Of a DNA stretch of 64,000 nucleotides, positions 47,053-57,983 are shown piece by piece (position 1 is the first letter of the stretch; every line of letters begins with the position of its first letter). Made by a program: the position numbers and the translations under genes. This DNA comes from Clostridiaceae bacterium. Its GTDB lineage: Bacteria; Bacillota; Clostridia; Acetivibrionales; DUMB01. The notes beneath the pieces are model-generated. The model ran no database searches, was not told where the DNA came from, and saw only the letters and a list, made by a program, of their open reading frames with translations. The DNA lies in NCBI GenBank assembly GCA_012840085.1, contig DUMB01000017.1:41864-105863 (forward strand), read 5' to 3'.

Positions 47053-47532
47053 ATGTTTTGGGCTATAATAGTAATTTTAATAATTGCAGCAGACCAGGTT
47101 TCAAAGTTTTTTATCACTAAAAATGTTGATTTGGGTGAACTGATTGAGATAATCCGGAACTTTTTCTATATTACATATATAAGGAACAAAGGGGCCGCAT
47201 GGTCAATTTTTCAGAATGGAAGGTACTTTTTTATTGTAATGACCATTATAGCTTCGATATTAATTATATATTTCCTTTTAAAATCCAAAAACAAAATTCT
47301 CAGCTTGTCTCTGTCCTTCATTCTTGGAGGCGCAATAGGCAACCTGATAGACAGAATTGCTGCAGGGAGCGTAGTAGATTTCCTGGAATTCCACTTCTGG
47401 AGTTACAGGTTCCCGGTATTTAACGTTGCAGATATATTTATAACAACCGGGACGATACTTTTGGCGTATTATTTGATTTTCATATATAAAGAACCGGCCA
47501 AGGCAACAGAAATGGAAGGACGGTCGGAATGA
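47053..47532 (+). CDS. lspA: Lipoprotein signal peptidase (signal peptidase II)
   Basis: A 159-residue membrane aspartyl protease that cleaves prolipoproteins. Four hydrophobic spans, with the catalytic aspartates Asp109 (GSVVDFLEFH) and Asp127 (PVFNVADIFI), plus AADQVSK and IGNLIDR motifs. GAGGTGGG precedes the ATG. It directly precedes and overlaps the rluD-type gene (ATGA), the classic lspA-rluD pair. Local substrates include the lipoproteins encoded upstream of it and in the zinc-ribbon island. Confidence 0.96.
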   Translation: MFWAIIVILIIAADQVSKFFITKNVDLGELIEIIRNFFYITYIRNKGAAWSIFQNGRYFFIVMTIIASILIIYFLLKSKNKILSLSLSFILGGAIGNLIDRIAAGSVVDFLEFHFWSYRFPVFNVADIFITTGTILLAYYLIFIYKEPAKATEMEGRSE

Positions 47533-48665
47533 AAGAAAGGAACGAAAAGGAAGAAATGAAGGATATACACGGAACAGATATTGAAAAAGATGAGGAACAT
47601 TCAGTACACACAGAGGATGCAGATAATACAGATAATTCTAATGATTTGGAATATACAGAAGACATGGAAGATATCGAAGATATAGGAGACATGGAAGATT
47701 TAGAAGATGTGGAAAATATAGAAGATACTAAAGAAACTGAAGACCCGGAAGAAAGGGAAGAAATAAATATAACTGCCGATAAAAGCGGCGTGAGGATAGA
47801 TGCCTTACTTTCGTCAAATATTGAGAAGTATTCCCGTACCTACTTTCAAAAACTAATTGAAAACGGTATGGTTAAAGTTAATGGCAAAAATGTCAAGAGT
47901 AATTACAAGGTTAAACTTGACGATAAGATCAGCGTCCAAATACCTAAGCCGCAAAAACTCGATGTAAAAGCTGAGAACATTGATATTGATGTATTATATG
48001 AAGATGATGATATTTTGATAGTAAACAAGCCTAAAGGAATGGTTGTTCACCCTGCGGCAGGCAATTACTCCGGTACTCTTGTAAATGCACTTATGGCTTA
48101 CTGTGGTGACAGCCTGTCGGATATAAACGGAGTTATAAGACCCGGAATAGTTCATCGGATTGACAAAGATACTTCAGGCGTACTCGTGGTTGCAAAAAAT
48201 AATGCCGCACATGAAGGCCTTTCCGCACTTCTCAAAAAGCATGACATTAAGAGAATTTATATCGCGGTGGTATACGGCATAATAAGGGAGGATTCCGGAA
48301 GAATAGAAGCACCTATTGGCAGGCATCCAACAGAAAGAAAAAAGATGGCTGTTAATACTAAGAACGGAAGACATGCCGTAACACATTTCAGGGTTCTTGA
48401 GCGGTTCAAGGACTGTACATATGTTGAGTTGAGGCTTGAGACAGGAAGAACACATCAGATCAGAGTGCATATGTCTTATATAGGACATCCTTTGGTCGGT
48501 GATGCAGTATATGGAAGCAAAAAGCAGAAATATAATGTGGATGGCCAGGCTCTCCATGCCAAAGTGCTGGGATTTGTGCATCCGGGAACCGGTGAATACA
48601 TGGAGTTTGAGGCTGAGATTCCGGAGTATTTCAAGAAGCTTTTGGAAGAGCTGAGAAATAGTTAG
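47529..48665 (+). CDS. rluD: RluA/RluD-family rRNA pseudouridine synthase with acidic N-terminal extension
   Basis: A 378-residue pseudouridine synthase. Residues 82-145 form an S4 RNA-binding domain, the catalytic HRIDKDTSG holds Asp212, and GRTHQIRVHMSYIGHPLVGD closes the core. Ahead of the S4 domain is an unusual tail of about 80 residues almost entirely Asp/Glu with Met, Ile, Leu and Thr in a rough repeat (EDMEDIEDIGDMEDLED). The start overlaps the lspA stop (ATGA) with GGAAGG upstream, so the extension is in all likelihood translated. The exact rRNA target is inferred only from family position. Confidence 0.9.
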   Translation: MKERNEKEEMKDIHGTDIEKDEEHSVHTEDADNTDNSNDLEYTEDMEDIEDIGDMEDLEDVENIEDTKETEDPEEREEINITADKSGVRIDALLSSNIEKYSRTYFQKLIENGMVKVNGKNVKSNYKVKLDDKISVQIPKPQKLDVKAENIDIDVLYEDDDILIVNKPKGMVVHPAAGNYSGTLVNALMAYCGDSLSDINGVIRPGIVHRIDKDTSGVLVVAKNNAAHEGLSALLKKHDIKRIYIAVVYGIIREDSGRIEAPIGRHPTERKKMAVNTKNGRHAVTHFRVLERFKDCTYVELRLETGRTHQIRVHMSYIGHPLVGDAVYGSKKQKYNVDGQALHAKVLGFVHPGTGEYMEFEAEIPEYFKKLLEELRNS

Positions 48666-48699
48666 TGTTATTTTTTGAATAGATATTGACAAAAAGTAA

Positions 48700-48728
48700 T
48701 GGACAAATCTTAATAATTATGCTATAGT
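48700..48728 (+). promoter_or_regulatory. Promoter of the pyrimidine leader
   Basis: TGGACA (48700-48705) and TATAGT (48723-48728) with a 17-base spacer, just before the PyrR-binding segment. Confidence 0.65.
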
Positions 48729-48755
48729 AAGTTTAATTTAATAATAACCTTTTAA

Positions 48756-48853
48756 TTAGTCCAGAGAGGCTGGAAAGGTGAACAGAATTACTTGTTTATT
48801 GGAACGAGATTACTATGACTACGACTTCCTGCTTTCTGGCAGGAAGTTTTGTT
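48756..48853 (+). promoter_or_regulatory. PyrR-type attenuator leader upstream of pyrR
   Basis: AGTCCAGAGAGGCTGG (48758-48773) matches the PyrR-binding RNA loop consensus ARUCCAGAGAGGYU. A terminator follows: ACTTCCTGC (48824-48832) / GCAGGAAGT (48839-48847) then TTTTGTT. UMP-bound PyrR would stabilise the CCAG-AGAGG-CTGG hairpin and allow termination. Confidence 0.85.
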
Positions 48854-48871
48854 ATATATGAAGGTTTATAG

Positions 48872-49453
<582 letters not shown>

Positions 49454-49775
49454 ATAGAGATTAAATAAATAGAGATTATAAGTCTTGAAATCTGCAGGAT
49501 TGAGTTTGAAGATGATGGACTGAGTTTGAATAATAAGTGCGAGGTAAAGGATGTATAGTATTCAAAGCTGTGTTAAATCAACAAAACTTAATAGCAATTT
49601 TGAAAAAATATCAACTTTGGTATTGCCTAAATCTATTTACAATAAAGCAATTGTAATGAGATATTTCTTTTTAGGACAGTAAGGAATGGACCTTACTGTT
49701 TTATTATGACTTCGCTCGGACTGATTACTAAGTTGTAAGTTTTGAAATAGAATTTCATAAAAGGTGGGAAGCTGA
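49454..49775 (+). promoter_or_regulatory. 322-base pyrR-pyrB spacer with a terminator
   Basis: No gene is seen. The first part contains short direct repeats (ATAGAGATTA, and GANTGAGTTTGAA twice). The clear element is ACAGTAAGG (49676-49684) / CCTTACTGT (49691-49699) followed by TTTATT, a likely terminator or attenuator before pyrB. I could not find a second PyrR-binding loop, so its control is unclear. Confidence 0.6.
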
Positions 49776-50714
49776 ATGTATCTTAAATCAAAGGATTTAC
49801 TCGGGCTTAAGGATATTACTGCAGAAGAAATTCAATATATTTTGGATACTGCAAAGACCATGAAAATGATTCTTGAGTCCAAAAACAAGAAAACTCCACA
49901 TCTGGCAGGAAAATCGATTGTTACTCTGTTTTATGAAAACAGCACCAGAACACGGCTTTCATTTGAACTTGCATCAAAGTATATGGGTGCCAGTTCCGCA
50001 AACATTTCAGTTGCGGCAAGCAGTGTTGCAAAAGGTGAATCACTTATAGATACCGGCAAAACAATCGATGCAATGGGTACTGATGTCATTATAATAAGAC
50101 ATCCTATGTCCGGAGCTCCTCATTTGCTTGCAAAGCATGTCAATGCTTCTGTTATAAATGCAGGGGATGGCATGAATGAACACCCGACGCAGGCTTTGCT
50201 GGATATGTTTACGATTATGGAAAAGAAGGGGCGCATAAAGGGACTTAAAGTAGCGATTATTGGTGATATTTATCATAGTCGTGTTGCAAGAAGCAATATC
50301 TGGGGGTTAACAAAGTTAGGGGCAGATGTCAGCGTATCAGGGCCATCTACACTTTTGCCTCCAGAAATTGATAAGGCCGGTGTAAGAGTATACAACACAA
50401 TTCAGGAAGGACTCCTGGATGCTGATGTCATAATAGGACTGAGAATACAAAAAGAAAGGCAGCAAAAGGGGCTGTTCCCCACATTGAGAGAATATTCAAG
50501 ATTTTTTGGGCTGGATGACAAACGGTTATTGCTTGCAAAGGAAGATGCCATTATTCTTCATCCCGGACCGGTAAACAGGGGAATAGAACTATCCTCGTCG
50601 GTAATTGACGGTGAAAGGTCATATATAAATGAACAGGTGACCAACGGTGTGGCTGTCAGAATGGCGCTTTTATACCTTTTGACAAGGAGGAGCAGTAATG
50701 AAAGTATTAATTAA
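49776..50714 (+). CDS. pyrB: Aspartate carbamoyltransferase, catalytic subunit
   Basis: Joins carbamoyl phosphate and aspartate. The 312-residue protein has the carbamoyl-phosphate motif [22 protein letters not shown] and [17 protein letters not shown] precedes the ATG. The stop region overlaps the start of pyrC by 17 bases. There is no pyrI regulatory gene nearby, so feedback at the enzyme level is not indicated. Confidence 0.96.
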   Translation: MYLKSKDLLGLKDITAEEIQYILDTAKTMKMILESKNKKTPHLAGKSIVTLFYENSTRTRLSFELASKYMGASSANISVAASSVAKGESLIDTGKTIDAMGTDVIIIRHPMSGAPHLLAKHVNASVINAGDGMNEHPTQALLDMFTIMEKKGRIKGLKVAIIGDIYHSRVARSNIWGLTKLGADVSVSGPSTLLPPEIDKAGVRVYNTIQEGLLDADVIIGLRIQKERQQKGLFPTLREYSRFFGLDDKRLLLAKEDAIILHPGPVNRGIELSSSVIDGERSYINEQVTNGVAVRMALLYLLTRRSSNESIN

Positions 50715-51984
50715 AAATGGACATGTTGTAGATGTTAAAACAAAGCTGGACGGTATTTATGATATTTTTATAGAAAATGGTAAAATTGTAGAAATAGGAC
50801 ATGATCTCGAATTAATAAACGGAGATGTCATAGACGCTTCAGGGATGTATGTTTTGCCGGGATTTGTGGATGCCCACTGTCATTTGAGGGATCCGGGATT
50901 TGAATATAAGGAGGATATTGAAAGCGGCACTATGAGTGCAGCTATGGGAGGTTTTACTTCCATCGCGTGTATGCCAAACACAAACCCGGTAATAGATAAT
51001 GAATCAGTAATCAGATATATAAAGAGCAAAGCCAAGCAGGACGGTTTTGTAAACGTATATCCGATAGGAGCAATTACAAAGGGCCTTAAGGGCGAAGAAC
51101 TGGCGGAAATAGGTGAATTGAAATTTGCCGGAGCTGTTGCCATTTCTGATGACGGCAATCCGGTGAGCAATTCCTCCGTTATGAAGAAAGCCCTGCAATA
51201 CGCGTCCATGTTTGATATAACAGTCATTTCCCACTGTGAAGACCGTGAATTATCCGATGAAGGAGTAATGAATGAAGGTTATCAGTCTACAATTCTCGGG
51301 TTAAAAGGAATACCGACTGCTGCAGAAGAGATTATGGTTGCAAGAGACCTGATACTTGCAGAGTATCTTAAAGTGCCTATTCATATTGCACACGTCAGTA
51401 CACGGCTTTCAGTTGAATTAATAAGAAATGCGAAAAAAAGAGGCGTGAAGGTGACGGCTGAAACCTGCCCGCACTATTTTTCATTAACTGATGAAGCCTG
51501 CAGCGGGTTTAATACTCTTGCAAAAGTAAATCCGCCGTTAAGGACAAGACAGGATGTAGATGCAATTATAGAGGGACTTGCAGATGGAACAATTGATATA
51601 ATTGCGACGGACCATGCACCACATCATGCAGATGAAAAGGATGTGGAATTCAACATTGCCGCATTTGGAATGGTTGGATTTGAGACGGCATTACCCCTTG
51701 CAATAACCAATCTGGTTAAACCTGGCCACCTGACCATGAACCAGTTGGTTGAAAAGATGTGCCTGAATCCTTCAAAGATACTTGGACTTAACAAGGGAAC
51801 CATAGAAGTGGGAAGGACTGCAGATATTACAATAGTTGATATAAATGAAGAAAACATTATAAATGTAAATAATTTTAAATCAAAGAGCAAAAATTCACCT
51901 TTCGATGGATTCAAGCTAACAGGTGCGGTATATTACACAATAGTTAACGGTAATGTTGTGGTGAGAGAAAAAGTTCTTCTCTAA
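50698..51984 (+). CDS. pyrC: Dihydroorotase
   Basis: Cyclises carbamoyl aspartate. The 428-residue amidohydrolase of the type I Firmicute class has [16 protein letters not shown] (zinc histidines and Arg), the HCED and HVST histidines, and [12 protein letters not shown] with the catalytic Asp. AAGGAGGAG within the end of pyrB drives the start, so pyrB and pyrC are coupled. The 185 bases after it are purine-rich direct repeats of AGAAAAAGT. Confidence 0.96.
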   Translation: MKVLIKNGHVVDVKTKLDGIYDIFIENGKIVEIGHDLELINGDVIDASGMYVLPGFVDAHCHLRDPGFEYKEDIESGTMSAAMGGFTSIACMPNTNPVIDNESVIRYIKSKAKQDGFVNVYPIGAITKGLKGEELAEIGELKFAGAVAISDDGNPVSNSSVMKKALQYASMFDITVISHCEDRELSDEGVMNEGYQSTILGLKGIPTAAEEIMVARDLILAEYLKVPIHIAHVSTRLSVELIRNAKKRGVKVTAETCPHYFSLTDEACSGFNTLAKVNPPLRTRQDVDAIIEGLADGTIDIIATDHAPHHADEKDVEFNIAAFGMVGFETALPLAITNLVKPGHLTMNQLVEKMCLNPSKILGLNKGTIEVGRTADITIVDINEENIINVNNFKSKSKNSPFDGFKLTGAVYYTIVNGNVVVREKVLL

Positions 51985-52169
51985 AGCTTTAAAGAAAAAG
52001 ATTTAGAGAAAAATTCCGCTCCGGAATTTAGAGAAAAAGTTATAAAGAAAAAGTTATATTAGAAGGAAAAGCTCTATTAGAAAAAAGTCCTATTCCAAAG
52101 AAGAGTAATAAAAATTGTGAAATACATTGAGACAGGCATTAAAAATCTTATAAAAACCGGGAGGAAAAA

Positions 52170-53120
52170 ATGTTCATAGATAGACTTATTGATAACATTT
52201 TGGAAAAAAACAATCCGTCTGTTATAGGACTGGATCCAAGGATTGAATATGTACCTTCTTCAATCAGAGAAAAGTCCTATAAGGAGTTCGGAAGAAACAG
52301 TAAAGGTGCGGCTGAGGCTATATGGGTTTTTAACAAGAGAATAATTGATGCTGTTTATGATATAGTTCCGGCAGTAAAGCTGCAGATGGCGTGTTATGAA
52401 ATATTTGGAATCGAAGGAATGGAAGTATTAAGCAGAACTATAAAATATGCAAGAGAAAAAGGATTGATGGTAATTGCCGACGGAAAAAGGAATGATATAG
52501 GTTCAACCGCACAGGCTTATTCAACAGCATTCCTTGGAAGTATTGACCTGGGGGAAGGCCCTATTGATAAAGCATTTGATGTGGATGCGCTGACGGTAAA
52601 TCCCTATCTTGGTTACGACGGTATTAAACCTTTCATTGACGACTGCAGAGATAATGACAAAGGAATATTTGTACTTGTAAAAACATCAAACAAGTCTTCC
52701 GGACAGCTTCAGGACCTTCTTATGCAAGATGGAAGAAGTGTATATGAAGTAGTGGCCTGCTATGTAGAAAAGTGGGGAAACAGCCTGATTGGGAAATATG
52801 GTTACAGTAGTGTCGGTGCTGTAGTAGGAGCTACTTATCCGAACCAGGCCAAAGTACTCAGGGGAATTCTGAAAAGTACATATATCCTGGTGCCTGGTTA
52901 TGGTGCACAGGGAGGCACTGCAAGAGATGCAGCACATTCCTTTGATAAAAATGGCATGGGCGCAATTGTAAATGCCTCACGAAGTGTAATATGTGCATAC
53001 CAGTCCGATATATGGAAAAATGAATATAATGAAGACAGGTTTGACGAAGCTTCCAGGGCTGAAGCCTTAAGGATGAGAGATGAGCTTAATGAAGCACTGC
53101 AGTCAAAAAAGACATCATAA
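52170..53120 (+). CDS. pyrF: Orotidine 5'-phosphate decarboxylase, type 2
   Basis: Last step to UMP. The 316-residue length and the motif IADGKRNDIGSTA identify the longer type 2 family rather than the short B. subtilis type. GLDPRIEYVP near the N-terminus and YGAQGGTARDA are consistent. GGGAGG is 5 bases before ATG. The stop codon lies within a 41-base palindrome that separates it from carA. Confidence 0.95.
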   Translation: MFIDRLIDNILEKNNPSVIGLDPRIEYVPSSIREKSYKEFGRNSKGAAEAIWVFNKRIIDAVYDIVPAVKLQMACYEIFGIEGMEVLSRTIKYAREKGLMVIADGKRNDIGSTAQAYSTAFLGSIDLGEGPIDKAFDVDALTVNPYLGYDGIKPFIDDCRDNDKGIFVLVKTSNKSSGQLQDLLMQDGRSVYEVVACYVEKWGNSLIGKYGYSSVGAVVGATYPNQAKVLRGILKSTYILVPGYGAQGGTARDAAHSFDKNGMGAIVNASRSVICAYQSDIWKNEYNEDRFDEASRAEALRMRDELNEALQSKKTS

Positions 53121-53156
53121 ATTTTGTGCACAAATTATTTGTGCACAAAATTTATG
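53116..53156. repeat. Perfect 41-base palindrome at the pyrF stop
   Basis: Two 20-base arms (53116-53135 and 53137-53156) match perfectly as an inverted repeat around a single central T. Each arm contains GTGCAC. The pyrF TAA is in the left arm. No T-run follows, so this is more likely an RNA hairpin for processing or stability, or a protein site, than a terminator. Confidence 0.85.
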
Positions 53157-53195
53157 AAACAGACTATTAAAATAAATATTAGTGGAGGATGGTAG

Positions 53196-54269
53196 ATGAA
53201 AGCAGTTCTTATTTTGGAAGACGGTACTGTATTTTATGGTGAAAGCTTGGGGGCAACCGGTGAGACAATAGGTGAGATAGTATTTAACACCGGAATGACA
53301 GGGTATCAGGAAGTCCTGACAGACCCTTCATACTGCGGACAGATTGTAACTATGACATACCCCCTTATTGGCAACTATGGAATCAACTCAGAAGATGTTG
53401 AATCTGCAAAACCGCAGGTAAAAGGACTTATCGTAAGAGAAAGCTGTAAAAACCCCAGCAACTGGAGATCGACAGAAACACTGGACGACTATATGAAGCG
53501 CAATAACATTATAGGAATAGAGGGAATTGATACAAGGGCTCTTACCAGGATAATAAGGGACAAGGGCACAATGAAGGGGATTATCTCTACGGATATAACT
53601 CTGAAATTCGAAGACTGCATCAGCAGAATAAATGAATATGAGATTAAAAATCCTGTCAGACAGGTTACTTCAAAGGAAATCCAACATTTTGAAGGAAGCG
53701 GTTTCAGAGTTGCACTTATTGACTACGGAATGAAAAGAAACATTCTTGACTCACTTATTGCAAGAGATTGCGATGTCTATGTATTTCCTTCATTTTCAAC
53801 AGAGGATGAAATCCTGGGGATAGAACCGGATGGTATTCTTCTTTCCAATGGACCGGGGAACCCTAAAGACTGCCGGCACGAAATCAACGTAGTCAAAAAA
53901 CTTTTAGGTAAAAGACCCATGTTTGGCATCTGTCTGGGGCATCAAATTGCAGCTCTTGCAAGCGGTGCTGATACAGAAAAGCTCAAGTATGGACACAGGG
54001 GATGCAATCACCCGGTTAAAGATATTAAATTGGATCTCACGTATATTACAACTCAGAATCATGGATACACCATAATAGAAGATTCTCTGAAAAACTCCGG
54101 AATTGTAATAAGCCATAGAAATATGAATGACGGCACAATTGAAGGTATAAAGTATCTTGATATACCTGCTTTTTCTGTACAATTCCACCCTGAAGCATCT
54201 CCGGGTCCCGGTGACACAGCATATCTCTTTGACAAGTTTATTGAAAATATGAGGGATTTTAAAAAGTGA
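53196..54269 (+). CDS. carA: Carbamoyl-phosphate synthase small (glutaminase) subunit
   Basis: Releases ammonia from glutamine for CarB. The 357-residue protein has an N-terminal domain (MKAVLILEDGTVFYGESLG) and a class I glutaminase domain with the nucleophile Cys in FGICLGHQIAAL and the His/Glu in VQFHPEASPGP. GGAGG is 7 bases before ATG. The position within the pyr block suggests this is the pyrimidine-linked enzyme; no arginine genes are nearby. Confidence 0.96.
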   Translation: MKAVLILEDGTVFYGESLGATGETIGEIVFNTGMTGYQEVLTDPSYCGQIVTMTYPLIGNYGINSEDVESAKPQVKGLIVRESCKNPSNWRSTETLDDYMKRNNIIGIEGIDTRALTRIIRDKGTMKGIISTDITLKFEDCISRINEYEIKNPVRQVTSKEIQHFEGSGFRVALIDYGMKRNILDSLIARDCDVYVFPSFSTEDEILGIEPDGILLSNGPGNPKDCRHEINVVKKLLGKRPMFGICLGHQIAALASGADTEKLKYGHRGCNHPVKDIKLDLTYITTQNHGYTIIEDSLKNSGIVISHRNMNDGTIEGIKYLDIPAFSVQFHPEASPGPGDTAYLFDKFIENMRDFKK

Positions 54270-54530
54270 GTATGGAAGAAAAGCTAGTATAAGAAAAGAG
54301 CAAGTATAAGGAAAGCGAGTATTTAAGCAAATGAGAGTGTTTAAAGAAAAGAAGTTATAAAAAAGCACATATAAAAAAAGAGAGCATAAAAGAAGAGAGT
54401 ATAAAAAAAGAGACTATTAAAGAGAAGAGAATAAAAATAAAAGACAATATAAGAAAAAAGCGAGTATGAAGAAAAGAGTGACCACAAGAAAAGAGTGAGA
54501 ATAAAAAGAGTGAGTATGCAGAAAAAAGAA
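54266..54530 (+). repeat. Purine-rich degenerate tandem repeats between carA and carB
   Basis: About 16 imperfect copies of a 14-18-base unit, roughly GNGAGTATAAGAAAA, fill almost the whole 286-base spacer. The plus strand is nearly all A and G. No gene or terminator is seen. Confidence 0.8.
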
Positions 54531-54555
54531 ATCTGATATAGGAAGGAGTCAGTTA

Positions 54556-57500
54556 ATGCCTAAAAGAGAGGATGTTAGAAAAGTACTTGTTATAGGTTCC
54601 GGCCCCATAATTATTGGCCAGGCAGCAGAGTTTGATTATGCTGGAACGCAGGCATGCCGGGCCCTTAAGGAAGAAGGAATCGAGGTTGTACTGGTAAACA
54701 GTAATCCTGCGACCATAATGACAGATAAAAATATGGCTGATAAAGTATATATCGAGCCTCTGAATGTTGATATAGTGAAGAAAATAATAATTGAAGAGAA
54801 GCCCGACAGCATACTGCCTACACTGGGTGGGCAGACAGGCCTGAATCTTGCAATGGAACTTGCAGAATCAGGCTTTCTTGAAGAACAGGGAGTAAAGCTG
54901 CTTGGAACTTCTACAGAAGCCATAAAAGCGGCAGAAGACAGGCAGACTTTTAAAGATACGATGGAAAGCATCGGACAGCCATGCATTGCCAGTAAAGTTG
55001 TCAATACAGTAGATGATGCACTTGAATTTGCAAAAATTATCGGTTACCCGGTTGTTGTAAGACCTGCCTATACCCTGGGGGGAACAGGCGGGGGAATTGC
55101 CAACAATGAAGAAGAGCTGCGGGAGATTGGGTCAAACGGTTTAAGGTTAAGCAGGGTGCATCAGGTATTGATAGAGAAATGCATAACAGGCTGGAAGGAA
55201 ATAGAATACGAAGTAATAAGAGATGCAAAAGGCAATGTAATTACCGTCTGCAACATGGAGAATATTGACCCGGTTGGTGTACACACAGGTGACAGTATTG
55301 TTGTGGCACCTACCCAGACTTTGACGGATAAGGAAAATCAAATGCTTCGTACTGCAGCATTAAAAATAATATCTGCTCTTAAGATAGAAGGCGGGTGTAA
55401 TGTACAATTTGCGCTTCACCCTGACAGTTTTGAGTATGCAGTAATAGAGGTAAATCCCAGATTAAGCCGTTCATCTGCACTTGCATCCAAGGCAACCGGT
55501 TATCCAATTGCAAAAGTGGCAACCAGGATTGCAATAGGTTATGGATTGGATGAAATACTGAATGTAGTTACAGGAAAGACATATGCCTGCTTTGAACCCA
55601 CATTGGACTATGTGGTTGTAAAAATACCTAAATGGCCTTTTGACAAGTTCGTTAAAGCCAAGAGAACTCTCGGTACTCAGATGAAAGCAACCGGAGAGGT
55701 AATGGCAATTAGCAATTCCTTTGAAGCAGCTCTAATGAAAGCCATAAGATCACTGGAACTTGGACTTTTCACTCTTGAACAGAATATATACAAGAAAATT
55801 GAGCCGGATCAATTGCGACAAAAGCTTAAAGAGGTCAGCGATGAAAGAATATTTGTAATAGCGGAAGCCTTAAGAAGAGGCGTAACTATAAAAGAAATCA
55901 ATGAAATAACTAAAATAGACAACTTTTTCTTAAACAAGATAAATGAAATTGTACAAATGGAAGAAAGGCTTAAATCACTGTCCATTGAAGAAATTGATTA
56001 TGACACGTTGAGAAAAGCCAAAAAGATGGGTTTCCCTGACTTGGTGCTGGCTCAGCTGATGAATTGTGATACAAAGGAAGTAAAAAATAAAAGACGGGAA
56101 ATGGGAATAACTGCCGTATACAAGATGGTTGACACATGCGCAGCTGAGTTTGAGGCTGCCACCCCGTATTATTATTCAACTTATGATGAAACTTCAGAAG
56201 TAAAAGAATCAGACAGAAAAAAAGTCCTGGTTGTGGGCTCAGGTCCTATAAGAATAGGTCAGGGAATAGAATTCGACTACTGCTCGGTACACTCTGTCTG
56301 GGCACTGAAAGAGGAAGGCTATGAGACAATCATAGCAAATAATAACCCTGAAACTGTAAGTACGGACTTTGATACCGCCGACAAGCTTTACTTTGAGCCA
56401 CTTACGGCAGAAGATGTTGAAAATATAGTTGAGACTGAAAAACCTGCGGGAGCAATAGTGCAGTTTGGCGGTCAGACAGCTATAAAACTCACAAAAGCCC
56501 TTTCTGAAATGGGAGTAAAAATTTTCGGAACAGATCCGAAATCTGTTGATGCAGCGGAAGACAGGGAGAAATTTGACAGAATACTCGAGGAGAACGGCAT
56601 ACCACGCCCGAAGGGGAAAACGGTATATACTCTTGAACAGGCCTTACAAGCAGCAAATGAGCTTATATATCCCGTACTTGTAAGACCGTCATATGTCCTT
56701 GGAGGACAGGGGATGGAGATAGCCTACAACGACAAGGATATAACTGAGTTCATGGAAATAATCAACAGAGTAAAACAGGAACATCCTATCCTCATTGATA
56801 AATATTTGATGGGTAAAGAAATAGAGGTTGACGCAATTTGTGACGGCGAGGATATACTGATACCGGGTATTATGGAACACATTGAGAGAGCAGGGATACA
56901 TTCGGGAGACAGCATATCGGTATATCCTGCACAGACAATCAGTGAAAAAATAAAAAACATTATTGTAGATTATACCCGAAAACTTGCCAGAGCATTGAAC
57001 GTTGTAGGGTTGATAAATGTACAGTATGTTGTTTACAATGATACGGTTTACGTAATAGAAGTGAATCCGCGTTCAAGCCGTACAGTTCCTTATATAAGCA
57101 AGGTTACAGGAATTCCTATGGTCAATATTGCAACCAAGGTGATGATGGGCAAAAAACTTAAGGAATTCGGATTCGGAACCGGGCTTTACAAGGAATCTGA
57201 GTATGTGGCGGTGAAAGTGCCGGTATTCTCCTTTGAAAAGCTCCACGATGTGGATACCAGCCTTGGACCTGAAATGAAGTCAACGGGAGAAGTTCTGGGA
57301 CTGGCTAAAAATTTCAACGAGGCACTTTACAAAGGGATTATAGCATCGGGAATAAAGCTTCCTCAAAAGGGTGGCGGAATTTTAATGACAGTGCGTGACA
57401 CAGACAAGATGGAGCTTATACCTCTTGCAGAGGAGTTTGAAAAATCTGGCTTTGAACTGTATGCCACAGGCAAAACGGCTAACAGCCTTAACAGGCATGG

Positions 57501-57777
57501 TGTTGCAACAAATGTTGTAAAAAAGATTGACGAGGGATCACCAAACATACTTGACCTGATTGAATCAGGGAAAATACATCTGGTAATAAACACTCCAACC
57601 AGGGGAAGAAAACCTGAGAGAGATGGATTTAAAATAAGGAGAAAAGCAGTTGAGATGTCCATACCGTGCCTGACCTCACTTGATACAGCCAAAGCTGTAC
57701 TCAGTTCCATTAAGCTGGGTATGCAGGAAAAGGATCTGTCTATAGTGGAGTTAGGGGTTTTTGAGAAGCATAAATAA
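54556..57777 (+). CDS. carB: Carbamoyl-phosphate synthase large subunit
   Basis: Makes carbamoyl phosphate from bicarbonate, ammonia and two ATP. The 1073 residues hold two homologous ATP-grasp halves: the first begins [33 protein letters not shown] in spirit, and the second near residue 555 with [33 protein letters not shown] and [15 protein letters not shown] are the paired ATP loops. The C-terminal MGS-like allosteric domain starts about residue 935. AAGGAG precedes ATG. It is full length. Confidence 0.97.
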   Translation: MPKREDVRKVLVIGSGPIIIGQAAEFDYAGTQACRALKEEGIEVVLVNSNPATIMTDKNMADKVYIEPLNVDIVKKIIIEEKPDSILPTLGGQTGLNLAMELAESGFLEEQGVKLLGTSTEAIKAAEDRQTFKDTMESIGQPCIASKVVNTVDDALEFAKIIGYPVVVRPAYTLGGTGGGIANNEEELREIGSNGLRLSRVHQVLIEKCITGWKEIEYEVIRDAKGNVITVCNMENIDPVGVHTGDSIVVAPTQTLTDKENQMLRTAALKIISALKIEGGCNVQFALHPDSFEYAVIEVNPRLSRSSALASKATGYPIAKVATRIAIGYGLDEILNVVTGKTYACFEPTLDYVVVKIPKWPFDKFVKAKRTLGTQMKATGEVMAISNSFEAALMKAIRSLELGLFTLEQNIYKKIEPDQLRQKLKEVSDERIFVIAEALRRGVTIKEINEITKIDNFFLNKINEIVQMEERLKSLSIEEIDYDTLRKAKKMGFPDLVLAQLMNCDTKEVKNKRREMGITAVYKMVDTCAAEFEAATPYYYSTYDETSEVKESDRKKVLVVGSGPIRIGQGIEFDYCSVHSVWALKEEGYETIIANNNPETVSTDFDTADKLYFEPLTAEDVENIVETEKPAGAIVQFGGQTAIKLTKALSEMGVKIFGTDPKSVDAAEDREKFDRILEENGIPRPKGKTVYTLEQALQAANELIYPVLVRPSYVLGGQGMEIAYNDKDITEFMEIINRVKQEHPILIDKYLMGKEIEVDAICDGEDILIPGIMEHIERAGIHSGDSISVYPAQTISEKIKNIIVDYTRKLARALNVVGLINVQYVVYNDTVYVIEVNPRSSRTVPYISKVTGIPMVNIATKVMMGKKLKEFGFGTGLYKESEYVAVKVPVFSFEKLHDVDTSLGPEMKSTGEVLGLAKNFNEALYKGIIASGIKLPQKGGGILMTVRDTDKMELIPLAEEFEKSGFELYATGKTANSLNRHGVATNVVKKIDEGSPNILDLIESGKIHLVINTPTRGRKPERDGFKIRRKAVEMSIPCLTSLDTAKAVLSSIKLGMQEKDLSIVELGVFEKHK

Positions 57778-57867
57778 GCAAAACATAAGTGGAATACAAA
57801 TGGAACATTTGTGGGATATCGGTGAAATATGCCAGACAGTTTAGACACTGGTACAGGTACCTTGATC

Positions 57868-57962
57868 GGGGACACTGGAAGAGGAATGCCGGGACATTGC
57901 TTAAAATAAAAGGAATATATTCTCCTTGGAAAGGAGTGTCCTGTTAACAAAGAAGTGTCCCC
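57868..57962. repeat. Inverted-repeat element in the carB-pyrK spacer
   Basis: GGGGACACT (57868-57876) and AGTGTCCCC (57954-57962) flank an interior with further GGGACA and TGTCC pieces. It looks like a small dispersed palindromic element, not a gene. Confidence 0.5.
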
Positions 57963-57983
57963 TGCCTAAAAAGGGAGGAAACA

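Noticed and set aside
53116..53156. Intrinsic terminator after pyrF
   Set aside because: The palindrome has no following T-run on the plus strand, so termination is not supported.
57363..57950. 195-codon minus-strand frame
   Set aside because: Antisense to the carB C-terminus and its spacer; the carB frame is strongly conserved.
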